From Rhizobium sophorae (lineage in GTDB: Bacteria; Pseudomonadota; Alphaproteobacteria; Rhizobiales; Rhizobiaceae): 32,007 bases of DNA. This document shows, piece by piece, positions 23,871 to 31,555 of this stretch. The stretch spans positions 1 to 32,007 of the forward strand of contig NZ_JABFCN010000032.1 of the NCBI RefSeq assembly GCF_013087515.1, written 5' to 3'. The position numbers were made by a program, and so were the translations under genes. The first letter of the stretch is position 1. Every line of letters begins with the position of its first letter. The notes beneath the pieces were generated by a model. That model ran no database searches. It was not told the origin of the DNA and saw only the letters and a list, made by a program, of their open reading frames with translations.

Positions 23871-24301
23871 AGAAATATTCTTCGCGGTGGAAAATTTCTT
23901 AGATATTCAAGAAATCAATCCGACCGGATATTTTGTAATAATCAGGAAATGGCCAGAATTTTTTGCGCCGCCGCGTTCCGTTTTATTTGCGTAAACGAAG
24001 AGTTAATTTGGCGTTTTTCATAGATAAATCATAATTTATCTTGATTTAAACTCAATCGTGGCGCAATGATAGCTCTCGTCGATTTGGCCGATTTGGCTTC
24101 GCGGTGTCAGAGACCTACGACCCGCCATCACCACTGAATTCTCGACAGCGATCCATGACGTCGTTCCGGCGTTGAGTTCGCCTGTTCCGATCCGGAATGA
24201 GCTTGGCGCTGACCGCGGATGTACCGGCAGCCTCGAGTTCGTCCGGTTTGGATCCCAACGATACAGGAGCGCATCGGCGTATTCCTGCGGAGGCCCCAGC
24301 C
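23871..24301. other. Long AT-rich intergenic region upstream of groESL and the small-ORF cluster
   Basis: This 431-bp stretch lies between the divergent groES and the gene at 24302. About 23871-24060 is strikingly AT-rich for this genome and contains a hairpin-like dyad GATAAAT-cata-ATTTATC (24023-24040). It must hold the groESL promoter and probably that of the small-ORF cluster. Short open frames in 24036-24347 look like chance. Such AT-rich intergenic DNA is a typical target of nucleoid regulators of the MucR/Ros type in rhizobia, but no specific site is recognised. Confidence 0.5.
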
Positions 24302-24565
24302 GTGACAAGTCGCACCACACAAACCGTCGTCCGCTTTTCATCCCCATTCCGCCTTCCCGGTTTTGACGGGGCGCAGCCAGCCGGAGAATACCGCGTCGAT
24401 TATGACGAGGAATTGATCGATAGCGTTTCCAGGCTTGCCTGGCGACGGGTCGGCGCCTTCATCCACCTGCCGGCGATCGCCGCCCAGAGTTCGATGCAGC
24501 AGATGATGCCTATCCACCTGTCAGATCTCGAAACCGTGCTCGAAAAGGACCACAAACCGTCATGA
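24302..24565 (+). CDS. Conserved-looking hypothetical protein (87 aa)
   Basis: The GTG at 24302 has GGAGG 8 bases upstream, a strong start signal, although the frame is open further upstream. The product is 87 residues: TTQTVVRFSSPFRLPGFDG, then EYRVDYDEELIDSVSRLAWR and VGAFIHLPAI, ending in DLETVLEKDHKPS. It reads as a small beta-alpha domain; I recall similar uncharacterised rhizobial proteins but cannot name a family. The stop overlaps the next start (ATGA), so translation is coupled. It is the first gene of a tight small-gene cluster. Confidence 0.75.
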   Translation: MTSRTTQTVVRFSSPFRLPGFDGAQPAGEYRVDYDEELIDSVSRLAWRRVGAFIHLPAIAAQSSMQQMMPIHLSDLETVLEKDHKPS

Positions 24566-24897
24566 CCGCTACCCGCATCCCGCAACGCAATGGACGCTCA
24601 ATCCGGCGCGAGGCAGCAACACATATCTTCAAGGTGGGGCAGACTGTCCGGGTGAAGGACGGGTTCTTGGCCGTTCCCTCCAAGCTCCCCGACACATACC
24701 GCATTACCGCCACGCTGCCTCTGAGAGGAAATGTGCTGCAATACCGCATCCGCAGTGACGATGAACGTCATGAGCGGGTCGCGACGGAAGATAGCCTGGA
24801 ACTGGTAAACCTATCGCCCGCCGGCAGCGGCGCAACACTGATCGAGAGGACGTTTGGCCAAGGCCGCGGCCCGAATGACGAGAGGTTGACATCGTGA
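24562..24897 (+). CDS. Conserved-looking hypothetical protein (111 aa), SH3-like basic protein
   Basis: Protein of 111 residues starting MTATRIPQRNGRSIRREAAT. It continues with HIFKVGQTVRVKDGF and YRITATLPLRGNVLQYRI, then HERVATEDSLELV. The alternating strands with VGQ and VRVKDG turns resemble small SH3/KOW-like barrels, but no named family is recognised. I recall similar proteins in rhizobia. It is coupled at both ends, by a 4-bp ATGA overlap with the preceding gene and a 4-bp GTGA overlap with the next. Confidence 0.75.
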   Translation: MTATRIPQRNGRSIRREAATHIFKVGQTVRVKDGFLAVPSKLPDTYRITATLPLRGNVLQYRIRSDDERHERVATEDSLELVNLSPAGSGATLIERTFGQGRGPNDERLTS

Positions 24898-25211
24898 ACA
24901 GCCATGAAGACGAAGCCGAACGAAGACAGAATGCCTTTGCCGTCCACACATGGGAAGCGCCCGGCCGCTACTCCATGGAGATCGAACACGATCGCCGGAT
25001 CGAATCCGCCCGTTCGTGGACTGTCTATCGTGTCTCTGCGAGCGCTCCAGTGCACGCCGACCATGCCATGATCGGCAAGAGCCGTTCGGAGGCCGGGAAA
25101 GACATGATGTCCTCCAATCTTCTCAACATAGGATATCGGAAGGAATGGCTCAGACTGTCGGGCGCCGCTCGGAGTGCTCGTCGGACCCCGCCGGTTCAAC
25201 CATGGCGCTAG
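24894..25211 (+). CDS. Hypothetical protein (105 aa)
   Basis: The GTG at 24894 overlaps the previous stop by 4 bp. The product is acidic at the N-terminus (MNSHEDEAERRQNAF), with a central YSMEIEHDRRIESARSWTVY and a basic C-terminus (SARRTPPVQPWR). No domain is recognised. The C-terminal 20 or so residues have a composition like an out-of-frame extension, and the last 10 bp overlap the DUF1488 gene, so the true 3' end of the functional protein might once have been shorter. Coupling to its neighbours supports it as real. Confidence 0.6.
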   Translation: MNSHEDEAERRQNAFAVHTWEAPGRYSMEIEHDRRIESARSWTVYRVSASAPVHADHAMIGKSRSEAGKDMMSSNLLNIGYRKEWLRLSGAARSARRTPPVQPWR

Positions 25212-25477
25212 CCTTCCTGAACCAAAGCCGTAGTTTCGATGCTGCGAGAAATGCTGTGCGCTTCGTTGGCCATGACGGCATGTTTCAGGTGTTGTTCTTC
25301 ATCGAGGTCGGCGCGCTGGCGAAATCCGACGCCGCATTGCAAAGAACCGAGCCTTCGGAAACGAGATGGCTTTCGTCTTTCGACGCCCTGCGCAACTCAA
25401 TTCAGGACGTGGCACATAAAGCCTATTCCTACCGCCGCCGCGCCTTTTATACTCTAACTGCGGCGGATTTCCGCTAG
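25202..25477 (+). CDS. DUF1488 family protein
   Basis: Protein of 91 residues matching the DUF1488 pattern common in alpha- and betaproteobacteria: MALAFLNQSRSFDAARNAVR, FVGHDGMFQVLFFIEVGAL, a middle part, then FDALRNSIQDVAHKAYSYRR and the tail YTLTAADFR. Function is unknown; members are small, soluble and often in stress-related clusters. It overlaps the previous gene by 10 bp in another frame and is followed by the transglutaminase-like gene after 27 bp. No strong ribosome binding site is visible, consistent with translational coupling. Confidence 0.82.
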   Translation: MALAFLNQSRSFDAARNAVRFVGHDGMFQVLFFIEVGALAKSDAALQRTEPSETRWLSSFDALRNSIQDVAHKAYSYRRRAFYTLTAADFR

Positions 25478-25504
25478 ACGGATCCGGACGCGCGAGAACG
25501 CTGC

Positions 25505-26347
25505 ATGTTGATCCGTTACGGCTATGAAATGACGCTGACCTGCCCACAGCCGACAGCATTGGTATGTCTGCTGTCGGTGCATGAGGATCGTGCGGCCGAC
25601 ATCAGAATTCCGGAAACGGTCTTCACCACGCCCGATGTTCCCACTTCGACTTATCGCGACCTCTTCGGCAACCGCTGTCTTCGGCTGGTTGCCCCAACGG
25701 GCGATCTGACCATATGGGGCGATGCGACGATCGAAGACGACGGCCAACCGGACAGGGCACTGCCAGGCGCCAGAGAAGTCCCGGTTTCGGAGTTGCCGGA
25801 TGATTGCCTCGTCTACCTGATGGGCAGCCGCTATTGCGAGACGGATCGTCTCAGTCAAATTGCGTGGGATATGTTCGGCACCGTCCCACCGGGCTGGGGC
25901 CGCGTTCAGGCGATCTGCGACTTCGTTCACGGCCACATTCAATTCGACTACATGCAGGCACGATCGACGCGGACAGCCTTCGAGGCATTCCACGAACGTG
26001 TCGGCGTCTGTCGCGACTTTGCGCATCTCGCGGTGGCGTTGTGCCGTTGCCTTAACATTCCTGCCCGATACATCAATGGCCATCTCGGCGACATCGGTAT
26101 TCCCGTCGTTGATCCGATGGACTTCAGCGCCTGGATCGAGGTCTTCCTCGACGGTGCATGGCATACGTTCGATCCGCGCAACAACACGCCGCGGATCGGT
26201 CGTATCATCGTCGCACGCGGGCGCGACGCCGCCGACATACCGCTCATCAATTCCTTTGGACCGCATGTGCTGAAGGCGTTTAGAGTCTGGACTTATGAAG
26301 TGGCGGACCTGCAGCACATGCAAGGCCTCGCCGAAGGCGCTGTTTAG
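25505..26347 (+). CDS. Transglutaminase-like (papain fold) protein
   Basis: Protein of 280 residues with an N-terminal beta domain (about 1-110) and a transglutaminase-like core (about 125-230). The nucleophile is Cys169 in GVCRDFAHLAVALCR. In the canonical core the next motif is HAW followed by an Asp. Here it reads MDFSAWIEVFL, with Ser208 in the His position, and then HTFDPRNN with Asp223. I recall DFSAW as common in a bacterial subfamily, so this may be a subfamily trait and not decay. It could be a peptidase, a cross-linking enzyme or a binding protein. No signal peptide is seen. GAGAA precedes the ATG. Confidence 0.85.
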   Translation: MLIRYGYEMTLTCPQPTALVCLLSVHEDRAADIRIPETVFTTPDVPTSTYRDLFGNRCLRLVAPTGDLTIWGDATIEDDGQPDRALPGAREVPVSELPDDCLVYLMGSRYCETDRLSQIAWDMFGTVPPGWGRVQAICDFVHGHIQFDYMQARSTRTAFEAFHERVGVCRDFAHLAVALCRCLNIPARYINGHLGDIGIPVVDPMDFSAWIEVFLDGAWHTFDPRNNTPRIGRIIVARGRDAADIPLINSFGPHVLKAFRVWTYEVADLQHMQGLAEGAV

Positions 26348-26558
26348 AACGAGACCTGTCCAGCCTCAGGCTGCAGGCCGCAGCTGTCGTAAGAGTGCCC
26401 GTCCGTTCCCGGTCCATAGCAGCGCCGAGCCGAACTGCGCCCTCTTCCAAAATCACGTGACAGCGTCGCTCGCCTTGTCTTAACTAGGGCATTGCCGGTT
26501 CGGGGCCGACTCGCGCCGGAAGCCGGCGTCGATGTCTTCGAGTGGAGGGCCGCTTCAG

Positions 26559-26738
26559 ATGAAAATCCTTGTCATAGGCGCGGCCGGGATGGTCGGTCGC
26601 AAGCTGGCGGCTGCACCGGGCAATTTCGATGCGAGCCGGGCGCTGGCGCTCGGCTTTACAGCCGAAATATCCTTCGACGAGATCATTCGCGTGCATATCG
26701 AGGACGAGCTCGAAAGCCGCCTGCCGGAGCGTTCCTGA
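26559..26738 (+). pseudogene. denD: denD remnant (D-erythronate dehydrogenase) with large internal deletion
   Basis: The 59-codon frame begins MKILVIGAAGMVGRKLAA, the Rossmann N-terminus of DenD-type NAD-dependent epimerase/dehydrogenases, and then jumps to FDASRALALGFTAEISFDEI and IRVHIEDELE, which I recognise as the DenD C-terminus. The normal protein is about 320 residues, so some 260 central codons, including the catalytic YxxxK, are missing, with the frame kept. GGAGG lies 10 bases before the ATG. The stop is one base before the otnK ATG, so the remnant may now act as a translated leader for otnK. Confidence 0.82.
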
Positions 26739-26739
26739 C

Positions 26740-27993
26740 ATGCTGCTTGGGGCGATTGCCGATGATTTCACCGGCGCCAGCGATCTTGCCAACACGCTTG
26801 CGAGAGGCGGCATGTCGACCGTGCAGTTCGTCGGCACCGGCCGCGGCAAGACGGATTGCGAGGCCGGCGTCATCGCGCTGAAGACGCGCTCGGCGCCGGT
26901 CGACGATGCGGTGCGTCAGTCGCTGGAGGCGGCGCGCTGGCTGCTCGAGCAGGGCTGCGAGCAGATCGTCTTCAAATATTGCTCGACCTTCGATTCAACG
27001 CCTTCAGGCAATATCGGCCCGGTGGCCGAAGCGCTGCTGCGCCTCACTGGCACCGGCGTCGCCGTCGTCTGCCCGGCCTTTCCGGCGACCGGCCGGCGGC
27101 TTTTCATGGGACATCTCTTCGTCGGCGACCGGTTGCTCAGCGAATCCGGCATGCAGAACCATCCGTTGACGCCGATGACCGATCCCGACATCCGCCGCTG
27201 GCTGCAGCAGCAGACGAAGGGCGAAATCGGCAGCATTGCGCTCGACGTGGTGCGCTCGGGCGCTGCGGCCTTGCGCAACGGCCTGCGCGCCGAACTCACC
27301 GCCGGCCACCGCCTCGTCGTCGTCGACGCCATCGAGGACAGCGACCTGACGACGATCGCGGCCGCAGTCGCCGACCATAAGCTGGTGACCGGCGGCTCGG
27401 GCATCGCGCAGGGCCTGCCGCAGAATTTCCGCGACCAGGGCAAGCTCTCAGGCGCTGCGGCCGAAGTGCCCCTGGTCGACGGTCCCGGTGTCGTGATCTG
27501 CGGCTCCTGCTCCACGACCTCGCAGAACCAGGTCGCCTGTCACCTGCAGAACCATCCGGGGCTTGCGATCGATCCGGCGGTGCTGATGCGCGGCTCGATG
27601 TCGGTGGAGCGTGCGGCACGCTGGGTGGAGGCGAATGCCGCCGAAAATCCGATCGTCTATTCGACAGCCGCTCCTGAAGTGGTGAGCTTCGTGCAGCAGC
27701 GTTTCGGGCGCGAGGACGTGGCTGGAAAAATCGAGGCCTTCTTTGGCGGACTGGCGCGGCGGCTCGCCGATGCCGGCACGCGGCAGATCGTCGTCGGAGG
27801 CGGAGAAACCTCCGGCGCGGTAGTGGAGGCCCTCGGTCTCAAAAACATGATGATCGGGCCGGAAATCGATCCCGGCGTGCCGGTCCTAGTAGCCGACCGC
27901 TCCGGGCCGCTCGGGCTTGCGCTGAAGAGCGGCAATTTCGGCTCACCACACTTTTTTGCCAAGGCGCTGGACAGGATCGCCGGTCATGAATGA
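26740..27993 (+). CDS. otnK: Four-carbon acid sugar kinase (3-oxo-tetronate 4-kinase, OtnK)
   Basis: Cytosolic kinase of 417 residues of the DUF1537 family. It phosphorylates 3-oxo-tetronate, formed from D-erythronate by DenD or from threonate by another dehydrogenase, at O4; the product is then decarboxylated by OtnC to dihydroxyacetone phosphate. The N-terminal domain begins MLLGAIADDFTGASDLANTL, and FKYCSTFDSTPSGNIG follows. The C-terminal nucleotide-binding domain has VVICGSCSTTSQNQV, VVGGGETSGAVVEAL and a closing ALKSGNFGSPHFF. The length is normal. It is coupled to the denD remnant. No otnC or otnI follows in the window. Confidence 0.92.
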   Translation: MLLGAIADDFTGASDLANTLARGGMSTVQFVGTGRGKTDCEAGVIALKTRSAPVDDAVRQSLEAARWLLEQGCEQIVFKYCSTFDSTPSGNIGPVAEALLRLTGTGVAVVCPAFPATGRRLFMGHLFVGDRLLSESGMQNHPLTPMTDPDIRRWLQQQTKGEIGSIALDVVRSGAAALRNGLRAELTAGHRLVVVDAIEDSDLTTIAAAVADHKLVTGGSGIAQGLPQNFRDQGKLSGAAAEVPLVDGPGVVICGSCSTTSQNQVACHLQNHPGLAIDPAVLMRGSMSVERAARWVEANAAENPIVYSTAAPEVVSFVQQRFGREDVAGKIEAFFGGLARRLADAGTRQIVVGGGETSGAVVEALGLKNMMIGPEIDPGVPVLVADRSGPLGLALKSGNFGSPHFFAKALDRIAGHE

Positions 27994-28116
27994 GCGCGCA
28001 GGCCGCAGACGATGTGCCCGTTCGCTTAGGGCGGCGGTTGAAAGATGTTGGCATCGTGCCATCTTGGGTGCGAGCAGTCCTTTGGGAATTAGCGGAAGAT
28101 AGGGAGTTCGCAGTCC

Positions 28117-28497
28117 ATGTTCGATCATATTTCCATCGGCGTAAAAGACCTGGAAAGAGCCCGCCATTTCTACGATGCGGCACTGGCACCGCTCGGATAT
28201 GAGCGTCTGTCCAATTCCGACACCATGATCGGCTACGGCCCGGAAACGGTCGGGCTCTGGGTGATGCAGGTTGAACAGCCTGTTGTTGCCGACATACGAT
28301 CGGGGCTGCATTTCTGCTTCGTCGCGCCGAACGAGGCCGCGGTCGATGCCTTTCACGCGGCGGCCATTGCATCCGGCGGCACGGACAACGGCGAACCGGG
28401 TATCCGGCCGGATTACGGGCGCTTCTATTATGCCGCCTTCATCATCGACCCGGACGGCTATCGCCTCGAAGCGTATTTTCACAAAGGCGAGCTCTAA
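28117..28497 (+). CDS. VOC-family (glyoxalase/bleomycin resistance-like) protein
   Basis: Metal-binding vicinal-oxygen-chelate fold protein of 126 residues, with two beta-alpha-beta-beta-beta modules. It starts MFDHISIGVKDLERARHFYD, with His4 as a first metal ligand, and continues with YGPETVGLWVMQVEQ and GLHFCFVAPNEAAVDAFHAA. It ends DPDGYRLEAYFHKGEL with the last ligand Glu. Members are glyoxalases, dioxygenases or resistance proteins; no substrate is evident. AGGGAG precedes the ATG. It is convergent with the LysR gene, with only 4 bp between stops. Confidence 0.93.
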   Translation: MFDHISIGVKDLERARHFYDAALAPLGYERLSNSDTMIGYGPETVGLWVMQVEQPVVADIRSGLHFCFVAPNEAAVDAFHAAAIASGGTDNGEPGIRPDYGRFYYAAFIIDPDGYRLEAYFHKGEL

Positions 28498-28501
28498 GGG
28501 A

Positions 28502-29464
28502 TTAGGCGGCAGCTCTCGATATCGATACGCGGCAGCCGGAGGCTTCGAGCGCCTGGCTGGCGACGTCGAGGAATAGGCGGCGGAACCAGCGCGCCCGGCC
28601 GTCGGCCTGGTCGACGCGGCGATAGAGCATCGTCACGGGATCGGCGGGCAGAGGAAGCGGCGGCTCGCAGATCGTCAACCCATGCAATTGTGCCATGCAG
28701 CGGCCGATCGATTCCGGCACGGTGGCGATGGCGGGCATGGCCCGCAGCGCCGTCGGCAAGGCAGAAAAACGCGGCACGGTCGCCACCACCTGCCTGACGT
28801 GGCCGGTACGGCTCAGCGCGATGTCGATGCTGGTCGCAGCATTGCCTTCGAACGAGACAGTGACATGGGCGACATTGGCGAAATCCTTGAGGCTCAACGG
28901 CGCCTTCAACCGGAGCTGGGCGTCGTCGTAAATGCAGATCGAGGCCTGGTCGAACAGCGGTGCGCGGATGTGCCAGGAGGCCGGTTCGTCATGCACGGAG
29001 ACGCTGAAGTCGAAGACGCCCTCGTCCAGCCGGCGCGCGGCATCGCGCTTTTCGGAAGCGATGCCGATCAGCCGGGCACCGGGTGAAAGCTGGAGAAGAC
29101 GGGCGGCGAGCGGGCCGAAGAAAGCCGATTCGAGATTGTCGCACATGCCGATGCGGAACTCGCCCTGCCAGTTGGCCGGATCGAATTCGGCCTGCGGGCG
29201 GATGGCGCGCTCGATGCCCGACAGCGCATCCTCGATCGCCGGAGCGATGGAAAGGGCGCGCGGCGTCGGCTGCAGGCCGCGCCCGACACGCACGAATAAT
29301 TCGTCGTCCAGCGCCTCGCGCAGGCGCCGCAAAGCAGCCGAAAGACCGGGCTGGCCAAGCAGCAGCCGCTCGGCGGCGCGGCTGACATTGCGCTCCTGCA
29401 TCAGCACCGAAAAGGCCAGCAGGAGATTGAGGTCGATCTTGCGAAGAGTGGCATCATTCATCAT
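28502..29464 (-). CDS. LysR-type transcriptional regulator (NodD/LinR-like subgroup)
   Basis: Regulator of 320 residues. The N-terminal winged helix-turn-helix (about 8-66) has RKIDLNLLLAFSVLMQERN, VSRAAERLLLGQPGLSAALR and FVRVGRGLQPTPRA; the R-K-x-D-L-N-L opening is typical of the NodD/LinR-like subgroup. The effector domain follows. It is divergent from the DHA2-type exporter with a 121-bp intergenic space, suggesting that it controls that exporter. The start may be either of two adjacent ATG codons at 29464 and 29461. Confidence 0.94.
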   Translation of the reverse strand: MMNDATLRKIDLNLLLAFSVLMQERNVSRAAERLLLGQPGLSAALRRLREALDDELFVRVGRGLQPTPRALSIAPAIEDALSGIERAIRPQAEFDPANWQGEFRIGMCDNLESAFFGPLAARLLQLSPGARLIGIASEKRDAARRLDEGVFDFSVSVHDEPASWHIRAPLFDQASICIYDDAQLRLKAPLSLKDFANVAHVTVSFEGNAATSIDIALSRTGHVRQVVATVPRFSALPTALRAMPAIATVPESIGRCMAQLHGLTICEPPLPLPADPVTMLYRRVDQADGRARWFRRLFLDVASQALEASGCRVSISRAAA

Positions 29465-29488
29465 CGTGAGTAATACCTGGCATGGCTA

Positions 29489-29505
29489 CTATCAATTTGC
29501 AATAG
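29489..29505. promoter_or_regulatory. Dyad between LysR and exporter genes
   Basis: CTAT-N9-ATAG (29489-29505) forms a short dyad in the AT-rich middle of the lysR/exporter intergenic space, 25 bp upstream of lysR and about 80 bp upstream of the exporter. LysR regulators bind dyads of this size. The arms are only 4 bp, so this is a weak candidate. Confidence 0.3.
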
Positions 29506-29585
29506 GAATGGAAGCTGTACATTTTCTCGTTCCCTGCCGCCCGGCAACCTCCCCGATGAGCGGCAGCAAAGAAGGAACGATTTCG

Positions 29586-30986
29586 ATGACACTTTCCAAA
29601 TCGCGAGGCGGGGCGGGGCTGGCATTGCTGCTGCTCTGCACCGCCAACTTTCTCGACGCCATGGACGTCTCCACCATCGGCGTTGCCTTGCCTGCCATCC
29701 AGGCCGAACTCGGCATGGAGGCGACATCGCTGCAATGGGCCGTCAGCGCCTATGTACTCGGCTACGGCGGCTTCCTGCTGCTCGGCGGACGGGTCGCCGA
29801 CGTCTTCGGCCACCGCCGCGTCTTCCTCTGGTCGCTGGCGATCTTTGCTGCCGCCAGCATCGCCGGCGGCTTCGTCGACAGCGGGCCGACACTCATCGCC
29901 GCCCGATTGGTCAAAGGCATCGCCGCCGCCTTTACCGCGCCTGCGGCTCTTGCGCTGCTGCTCTCCGTCTTCGGCGAGGGAAGCGCCCGGGCAAAGGCGC
30001 TCGGCGTCTTCGCCTCGACCGGTGCCACCGGCTTCGTGCTCGGCATGGTGCTCGGCGGTGCCGCGACGATCTTCAGCTGGCGAGCGACGCTTGTCATGGG
30101 CGCGCCCGTCGCTATCCTGACGCTTCTTCTTGCGCCGCTGGCGCTGCCGGCCGACCCGAAAAGGACGGGACCGCGGCCGAGCTTCGACTGGGCCGGCGCG
30201 CTGACGATCACACCCGGGCTGCTGCTCTTCGTCTTCGGCATCACCAATGCTGCGGCCGCCGGCTGGCAGGCTTTTGCGACCTGGGGTTCGCTCGTCGCGT
30301 CGCTGGTGCTGATCCTGCTCTTCCTCTTGGTCGAAGCGCGGCATGCCGATCCGATGGTACCGCTCGGCATGTTCCGCCGGGCCAAGCTCCGGCATGCCAA
30401 TGCGATCGCCGCGCTCTTCCAGGGCGCCTATGTCGGCTTCCAGTTCCTGGCGACGCTCTATTATCAGAACGTCATCGGCTGGTCGGCCTTCACAACCGGC
30501 TTCTGCTTTGCGCTTGGCGGCGTCTTCGTGATGTTCCTGGCGCCACGTTTTGCGACGCTCGCGCAAAATCGCGGCGCCACCGGGCTGATGGCGGCGGGTG
30601 TCGGCCTGCAGGCGTTCAGCTATATCTTCTGGGTGACAGCACTCGGTCATGTCGACCCGATCCTGCTCGTGCTGTTCTCGCAGATCCCGCTCGGCCTCGG
30701 TTACGCCATGACCTACCCCTCGGTCCAGGTCGCAGCCCTTTCCGACGTGGAGGACGACAAGTCGGGGCTCGCTTCCGGACTGCTCTTTGCCTCCTTCCAG
30801 ATTGGCGGCGGCATTGTGCTTGCGGCTGCCTCGGCAGTCTTCGGCGCCGCACCGCATTTCGGCTGGAACCCCTATGTCGCCGGGATCGCGTTCGTGGCGC
30901 TGCTTGCGGTGGCGATCACCCTGCTTGCAGCCGCCGGGCCGCGAACATCGGCCGCCCGGAGCCCCACCTATCAGGCGGCGGAATGA
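29586..30986 (+). CDS. MFS drug-exporter-like transporter (DHA2 type, 14 TM)
   Basis: Inner-membrane proton antiporter of 466 residues with about 14 hydrophobic segments. TM1 has LLLLCTANFLDAMDVSTIG with the D and VALPAIQAEL motif of the DHA2 family. Motif A follows as GGRVADVFGHRRVFL, and motif C-like Gly-rich helices lie near GATGFVLGMVLGGA. The family exports drugs, dyes or secondary metabolites. The ATG at 29586 has AAGGAA 9 bases upstream. It is divergent from a LysR regulator, the usual arrangement for inducible exporters. Substrate unknown. Confidence 0.92.
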   Translation: MTLSKSRGGAGLALLLLCTANFLDAMDVSTIGVALPAIQAELGMEATSLQWAVSAYVLGYGGFLLLGGRVADVFGHRRVFLWSLAIFAAASIAGGFVDSGPTLIAARLVKGIAAAFTAPAALALLLSVFGEGSARAKALGVFASTGATGFVLGMVLGGAATIFSWRATLVMGAPVAILTLLLAPLALPADPKRTGPRPSFDWAGALTITPGLLLFVFGITNAAAAGWQAFATWGSLVASLVLILLFLLVEARHADPMVPLGMFRRAKLRHANAIAALFQGAYVGFQFLATLYYQNVIGWSAFTTGFCFALGGVFVMFLAPRFATLAQNRGATGLMAAGVGLQAFSYIFWVTALGHVDPILLVLFSQIPLGLGYAMTYPSVQVAALSDVEDDKSGLASGLLFASFQIGGGIVLAAASAVFGAAPHFGWNPYVAGIAFVALLAVAITLLAAAGPRTSAARSPTYQAAE

Positions 30987-30995
30987 CCGTCATCG

Positions 30996-31019
30996 GCCCG
31001 CACCCTGACCGGTGCGGGC
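30996..31019 (+). terminator. Stem-loop after the exporter gene
   Basis: GCCCGCACC (30996-31004) and GGTGCGGGC (31011-31019) are perfect 9-bp arms around a 6-base loop, 9 bp after the exporter stop. No T-run follows, so it is either a Rho-assisted end or an mRNA-stabilising hairpin. A second possible hairpin (TCGGCAG/CTGCCGA, 31095-31122) followed by T's at 31130-31134 might be the actual terminator. Confidence 0.5.
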
Positions 31020-31163
31020 TGCTCATGAACCGGAGCGATATCTGCTGCAAGAATCCCGTTGCTTTGCCTGGGTGAAAGGCGCATGGTCGCAACTTCGGCA
31101 GCCAGTGTAAGGGCGCTGCCGACTGAGGGTTTTTATACCCTTGCCCCGATGAAAGGAGGACCG

Positions 31164-31460
31164 ATGTCTTCCACTTTCGAAAAGCCGCATCTGACTTCGG
31201 CCGATCTCGACATGCTGCAGGGCGTGCTCGACGACGCCGGCTACGACGCCAAAATCCTGATCGGCAACGAACGTGTCTTCAACGTCGCGGCCATACTGTT
31301 GATCAGGCTGTTCGAAGAGGGCGTCACCTCGCCGGCCATGCTCTCACAAGCGCTCGAACACCATTTCGGCAAGCCGAAGACGCCGCCGAAACCGGTAACC
31401 CCCGTCTTTAACCGATATGCGATACAGGGATTGCCCCGCGAAAGACGCGCCGCCGGCTAG
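31164..31460 (+). CDS. Conserved-looking hypothetical protein (98 aa)
   Basis: The ATG at 31164 has AAAGGAGGA immediately upstream, a near-ideal ribosome binding site, although the frame is open further upstream. The 98 residues include LTSADLDMLQGVLDDAGYD, ILIGNERVFNVAAILLIRLF and SPAMLSQALEHHFGK, predicted mostly helical, then a Pro/Lys linker and a basic tail (GLPRERRAAG). No named domain is recognised; small proteins of this kind are frequent in rhizobia. Its stop codon lies inside the palindromic repeat that follows. Confidence 0.78.
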   Translation: MSSTFEKPHLTSADLDMLQGVLDDAGYDAKILIGNERVFNVAAILLIRLFEEGVTSPAMLSQALEHHFGKPKTPPKPVTPVFNRYAIQGLPRERRAAG

Positions 31461-31523
31461 AACATGATGCCGAAAAGTGTGAGCGGTTTTCGGACGACAT
31501 CATGCTCTCACTGATGTTCTAGC
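31456..31523. repeat. Rhizobial palindromic intergenic repeat
   Basis: Nested perfect arms: GCTAGAACAT (31456-31465) with ATGTTCTAGC (31514-31523), CATGATG (31463-31469) with CATCATG (31498-31504), and CCGAAAA (31470-31476) with TTTTCGG (31487-31493). The sequence family, with the core CCGAAAAGTGTGAGCGG, is one I recognise as a recurrent intergenic palindrome in Rhizobium. The left arm includes the TAG stop of the preceding gene, so the repeat lies flush against its end. Confidence 0.75.
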
Positions 31524-31555
31524 GGCAAGTGAGCCGCCGGCTCCTAAGGAGTATT

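Noticed and set aside
24036..24347. 103-codon minus-strand frame
   Set aside because: Overlaps the start of the better supported gene at 24302 and has no RBS or domain.
29454..30857. 467-codon open frame on the minus strand
   Set aside because: Antisense to the DHA2 exporter; rich in Arg, Glu and Gly with no domain.
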